Below are positions 60,819-64,000 of a DNA stretch of 64,000 nucleotides, one piece after another. Position 1 is the first letter of the stretch; each line of letters starts with the position of its first letter. Source of the stretch: JACRCG01 sp964524835. Its GTDB lineage: Bacteria > Desulfobacterota > Desulfuromonadia > Geobacterales > Pseudopelobacteraceae. The translations under genes and the position numbers were made by a program. The stretch lies in NCBI GenBank assembly GCA_964524835.1, contig CAZGEG010000008.1, positions 62,001 through 126,000 on the forward strand. Reading direction: 5' to 3'. Below the pieces are notes generated by a model, which was given only the letters and a program-made list of their open reading frames with translations, did not search any database and was not told the origin of the DNA.

Positions 60819-62132
60819 TCATAGCTCCCCCAGAAACGAGTTCGGGTAGGCTTTGATGATTCTGACATCGACGAAACTGCCGATCAGGGAACGGTCCCCG
60901 GTAAAATTGACGATGCGGCCGATATCGGCCTTGCCGGAAACCTGGCCGGGGAGTTTCCCCTCCCCTTCGACCAGGACAGTCATCACGCTGCCGACGTAGG
61001 GGGCGCTGATTTCGCCCGTATGGCGGCGCTGAAGTTCCATCAGCCGCTCCAGGCGCGCCATTTTTACCGCACGCGGCAGGTCGTCACTCATCCCGGCCGC
61101 CCTGGTGCCGGGACGGGGCGAGTAGACAAAGGAAAACAGGTCGATGTAGCGCACCTCCTCCATCAGGGAGAGGGTCTGTTCGAAATCCGCATCGCTTTCG
61201 CCGGGAAAACCGACGATGATGTCGCCGGTAAAAACCAGATCGGGGCGGAGCGACTTGAGCGAGCGCACCTTGTCCAGATAGGAAGCACGGGTATAGCCGC
61301 GTCCCATCAGCTTCAGCACCGCATCGCTGCCGGATTGTGCCGGGAGGTGGATCTGGCCGCTCAGCTTCGGCACGTCACCAAAGCAGGAAATCAGCTCATC
61401 GGACATATCCTTGGGGTGCGATGTTGTAAAACGGATGCGATCGATACCGGTAATTCCGGCAACCTGCCGGATCAATTCGGCAAACGACGGCTCGGATCCG
61501 GTTTTAAGGCCGTAGGAGTTGACGTTCTGGCCAAGCAGGATAACCTCCCTGACCCCCTCATCGGCAAGCTGCCTGACTTCCGCCAGGATATCCGCCGAGC
61601 GGCGGCTGATTTCACGGCCACGCACGAAGGGAACGATGCAGTACGAACAGAAGTTGTCGCACCCCTGCATGACCGTCACGAACCGTGACAGCCGTGACTC
61701 CCCCTTGATGGAGGGAAACAGGTCCAGGCGCTGGTCGTTATCGATGAAGGTCGTTTCGGAGCGGCGCTCGCCACCTTCGGCACCGCGCACCATTTCCGGC
61801 AGCAGATGAAGGTTGTGGGTACCGATCACCAGATCCAGGTAAGGCAGCTTGCGGAGGAGTTCCTCCCCCTCCTGCTGGGCCACGCAGCCGCCTACGGCAA
61901 TGATCTGCTTCTTGCCGTCCCGCTTGTAGATCCGCAGGTTGGCGAGCCGTTTATAGACTTTATCCTCCGCGCCACCACGCACACTGCAGGTATTGAGCAG
62001 GATCATGTCCGAGGAGGCCGGATCGTTGGTCGGTGCATACCCGAGGTCTCCCAGCATCGAGACGATCCGTTCGGAATCGTTCACATTCATCTGGCAGCCG
62101 TAGGTTTCTATGTAGAGCAGTTTATCGAGCAT
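60819..62132 (-). CDS. miaB: tRNA-2-methylthio-N6-dimethylallyladenosine synthase MiaB
   Basis: A 437-residue radical-SAM methylthiotransferase modifying A37 of tRNAs. Three N-terminal cysteines (13, 49, 83) bind the auxiliary cluster; CDNFCSYC at 158-165 binds the radical-SAM cluster; a TRAM domain ends the protein. ATG 62132 gives the conserved start YIETYGCQMN. Confidence 0.95.
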   Translation of the reverse strand: MLDKLLYIETYGCQMNVNDSERIVSMLGDLGYAPTNDPASSDMILLNTCSVRGGAEDKVYKRLANLRIYKRDGKKQIIAVGGCVAQQEGEELLRKLPYLDLVIGTHNLHLLPEMVRGAEGGERRSETTFIDNDQRLDLFPSIKGESRLSRFVTVMQGCDNFCSYCIVPFVRGREISRRSADILAEVRQLADEGVREVILLGQNVNSYGLKTGSEPSFAELIRQVAGITGIDRIRFTTSHPKDMSDELISCFGDVPKLSGQIHLPAQSGSDAVLKLMGRGYTRASYLDKVRSLKSLRPDLVFTGDIIVGFPGESDADFEQTLSLMEEVRYIDLFSFVYSPRPGTRAAGMSDDLPRAVKMARLERLMELQRRHTGEISAPYVGSVMTVLVEGEGKLPGQVSGKADIGRIVNFTGDRSLIGSFVDVRIIKAYPNSFLGEL

Positions 62133-62285
62133 AGTGGATCGTACTTTATACGCGACAACCGCCTGTAAAGTCAAATTAATTGGCGTTTCAGGAACAGGGA
62201 GCCTTATTTCAGCACCTTGACAAACTGCATATCAGAAACGTATTGTCAGGGCAGATTCGAATTACCGAGAGTGGAAGAGCAGCAG

Positions 62286-62969
62286 ATGATTATCAACTGG
62301 AATGATATAGACACCGTACTGCTGGACATGGATGGCACGATCCTTGATCGCCATTTCGACGACCACTTCTGGCTGGAGCATGTGCCGAAGCGCTGGAGCC
62401 AGCGCAATCATACAACCCTGGAATACGCCAAGGAACATCTGTACAACCTGTTCCGCAACCAGGAAAACACCCTCAACTGGACCGATCTGGATTACTGGTC
62501 GGACCGCCTCGATCTCGACATCCCGGTGCTCAAACTGGAAATTGAGCATTTGATCGCCGTCCATCCCCATGTGATCGAATTTCTGCTATTCCTCAAGCAT
62601 ACCGGCAAAATTGTCTGGCTGGTCACCAACGCCCACTCGAAAACTCTCGATCTGAAGTTGAAGAGAACCCGCATCGGTCCCTATTTCGACGGCATTATTT
62701 CCGCCCATCAGGTGGGACTGCCGAAGGAGGATACCCGTTTCTGGGGGAAGTTGCAGAATTTTGTCAGCTATGAACCGGAACGGACACTGCTGGGTGAAGA
62801 CAGCGAGACCAACCTGACAACGGCGCAAAGCTACTTGATACGCTACCTCGTCTACATCAGCCGCTACAGTTCAAAGGTAGAGCCGCGTCAATCGGTTCAC
62901 TTTCCCACGATAGACTACTTCAACCGTCTTATCCCGGAGGCAGGAAGCAGCTGCATAACGATCCGTTAG
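62286..62969 (+). CDS. yrfG: HAD-family 5'-nucleotidase, YrfG-like
   Basis: A 227-residue haloacid-dehalogenase-type hydrolase. The nucleophile motif is LLDMDGTILD (Asp14/Asp16); VTNAHS is motif II, LPKEDTRFW motif III, and LLGEDSETNL the acidic motif IV. Overall pattern (TLNWTDLDYWSDRL, ends in a DYFNRLIP-like stretch) is very close to E. coli YrfG, a GMP/IMP nucleotidase. The ATG at 62286 was chosen over an upstream frame opening because it fits the family start and lies just after GGAAGAG. It is followed by a strong terminator. Confidence 0.85.
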   Translation: MIINWNDIDTVLLDMDGTILDRHFDDHFWLEHVPKRWSQRNHTTLEYAKEHLYNLFRNQENTLNWTDLDYWSDRLDLDIPVLKLEIEHLIAVHPHVIEFLLFLKHTGKIVWLVTNAHSKTLDLKLKRTRIGPYFDGIISAHQVGLPKEDTRFWGKLQNFVSYEPERTLLGEDSETNLTTAQSYLIRYLVYISRYSSKVEPRQSVHFPTIDYFNRLIPEAGSSCITIR

Positions 62970-62986
62970 CAAACAACGGAAGGCAA

Positions 62987-63032
62987 AAAAACCGGAGACA
63001 CGATACCTGTTCCGTACCGGTCGCCGGTTTTT
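62987..63032 (+). terminator. Intrinsic terminator after the yrfG-like gene
   Basis: AAAAACCGG (62987-62995) pairs with CCGGTTTTT (63024-63032), ending in a T-run. It may serve both this gene and the convergent ytxH-like gene. Confidence 0.85.
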
Positions 63033-63056
63033 ACGCCGTTGTTAAATGGAAACACC

Positions 63057-63398
63057 TTACATTCTTCTCAGCATTGTCCTGAACTTTTCAAGCTTAGAAG
63101 CACCCTCTTCAATCAGCTGGATCAGGTCTTTTCGGGCGCTGCCCGCTGCATCCCTGCCCTTTTCCAGCAGATCGTCGGTCTTTTCACCGATGGCATCAAC
63201 CAGGTTGGATACGTTGGCAGCAAGATCTTCAACCACCTCGTCGGCACGGTTACGTGCTTTTTTTGAATACCGGGAAATATCCTTCCTCGTTCTGCTTCCG
63301 GACTGGGGAGCATACAGCAGAGCCAGGCCGGCTCCAATGACTCCGCCTGCAAATATCAATAAAGCGGCAGCGGCGATTTTCTTATCCTTGTCTTCCAT
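63057..63398 (-). CDS. YtxH-domain membrane-anchored protein
   Basis: A 113-residue protein with one membrane helix (ALLIFAGGVIGAGLALLYAPQ) near the N-terminus, followed by a long charged helix. The membrane segment ending in LYAPQSGSRTRKDI is the hallmark of YtxH family proteins (general-stress type in Bacillus). Function in this group is not known. Confidence 0.82.
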   Translation of the reverse strand: MEDKDKKIAAAALLIFAGGVIGAGLALLYAPQSGSRTRKDISRYSKKARNRADEVVEDLAANVSNLVDAIGEKTDDLLEKGRDAAGSARKDLIQLIEEGASKLEKFRTMLRRM

Positions 63399-63540
63399 AC
63401 GTGACCTCCCTTTTGAATATGATGACTCTTATCATACCTCATCTGTTGCATATGACAAGCTTCTTCCCGCTATATCTTATTGCATAATTGTGTTATAAAA
63501 TTACTGCTTTTATACTCACATTTACACCAAGGACCTTAAC

Positions 63541-64000
63541 ATGAAAAACAGTAACTATGATGTTCTGATAATCGGCGGAGGTCCTGCCGGTCTTTCGACT
63601 GCCTATCTGTGCCATAAGCATGGCCTCTCCTATCTTGTTCTTGAATCCGGAAAAGCTATTTTCCAGGGGATCGCCAATACTTATCCGGAAGGAAAGCTGG
63701 TGTACGCATCAAAACCCAAAGATGCCCCCGACCCGTTCATGGTGGATGAATTGCGCCCGCCGGACAAGCCGGTGACTGTGGAGAGTTATCTGCAGTATGT
63801 TCAGCATTTTGTTCAGCACGAAAATCTCCACGTTCAAACTGAAGTGGATTTTGAAGATATCAAGGATGAACGTGACGGCTTGACAGTCATTACGTCCAAA
63901 GGGAATTTCAAAGGCAAAAAGGTTGTGCTTTCCTTCGGCAGCAACATTCCACGCGAACTCAGCGTATATGGTGATGCCAAGATGGTCGCCAAGAACGTCG
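63541..64000 (+). CDS. FAD/NAD(P)-binding oxidoreductase, 5' part only
   Basis: The first about 153 residues of a protein that runs off the window edge. LIIGGGPAGLSTAYLCHKHG is a dinucleotide-binding Rossmann motif near the N-terminus, and residues 140-150 (VVLSFGSN) are like the second part of a flavin-dependent reductase. It looks like a thioredoxin-reductase-like or ferredoxin-NADP reductase-type enzyme. AAGGA stands before ATG 63541. Whether a CxxC redox site follows cannot be seen. Confidence 0.75.
   Translation, partial: MKNSNYDVLIIGGGPAGLSTAYLCHKHGLSYLVLESGKAIFQGIANTYPEGKLVYASKPKDAPDPFMVDELRPPDKPVTVESYLQYVQHFVQHENLHVQTEVDFEDIKDERDGLTVITSKGNFKGKKVVLSFGSNIPRELSVYGDAKMVAKNV

Noticed and set aside
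1..64000. CRISPR arrays, tRNA or rRNA genes
   Set aside because: No regularly spaced direct repeats of CRISPR type and no cloverleaf or rRNA-like sequence were found by eye; short tRNAs cannot be fully excluded without a covariance search.

Overview
The window looks like chromosomal DNA from a Geobacter/Pelobacter-type delta-proteobacterium (Desulfuromonadales). This is inferred from gene content: a secreted c-type cytochrome with 27 CXXCH haem motifs, an IorAB - carbonic anhydrase - PaaK - ACT - Liv amino-acid module, a hopanoid radical-SAM enzyme (HpnH), and a large chemotaxis-type operon. No rRNA, tRNA or CRISPR array was seen. The species cannot be fixed from the sequence alone.

Layout. 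1-2886: AT-richer accessory genes (HEPN/AbiU2-like protein, two membrane-anchored unknowns, a small lipoprotein) with weak integron-cassette-like motifs. 2959-6623: three exported enzymes (DSP-type phosphatase, permuted papain-like YiiX/YebB protein, phospholipase D/cardiolipin-synthase-like protein). 6797-16782: a compact seven-gene plus-strand operon with almost every stop overlapping the next start: HMG-CoA reductase, UbiA-type prenyltransferase, PEP-synthase/rifampicin-phosphotransferase-like protein, BtaA-like (DUF3419) aminocarboxypropyltransferase, a dolichol/phytol-kinase-like membrane protein with an extra membrane half, an N-acyltransferase and an OleC-like AMP ligase. It ends in a good terminator. 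I regard it as the best candidate for an undescribed system, probably making an unusual isoprenoid or amino-acid-containing polar lipid. A convergent hpnH lies just beyond it.

18145-28756 (minus): livFGMH, two LivK-type binding proteins, ACT protein, PaaK, beta-carbonic anhydrase and IorBA. Together these suggest uptake of amino acids and oxidative decarboxylation of their 2-oxo acids to acyl-CoA. 28977-37364: an inserted island bounded by a 376-bp near-perfect direct repeat of the 5' end of nadB. The left copy is truncated and the right copy is intact. The island carries a REP-associated tyrosine transposase with 17-bp perfect terminal inverted repeats, a GT2 glycosyltransferase, a multi-membrane-span TPR protein, a secreted beta-helix-like protein and a HipBA-type toxin-antitoxin pair. 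The geometry fits single-crossover integration of a circular DNA into nadB.

37365-43944: nadB, chorismate mutase, a stand-alone DAHP-synthase N-terminal domain and rpsT (TTG start) on plus; holA, lptE and leuS on minus. 43985-56702 (minus): a ten-gene chemosensory operon without a receptor gene (DUF4388-receiver protein, cheY, cheA, ExeA-like ATPase, long CheW, receiver, cheW, HEAT-repeat protein, cheR, cheB), followed 27 bp later by the 27-haem cytochrome. 56845-62132 (minus): der, era, glnS, miaB. 62286 to the end: YrfG-like nucleotidase, YtxH-like protein, and the 5' part of an FAD/NAD(P)-binding oxidoreductase cut by the window edge.
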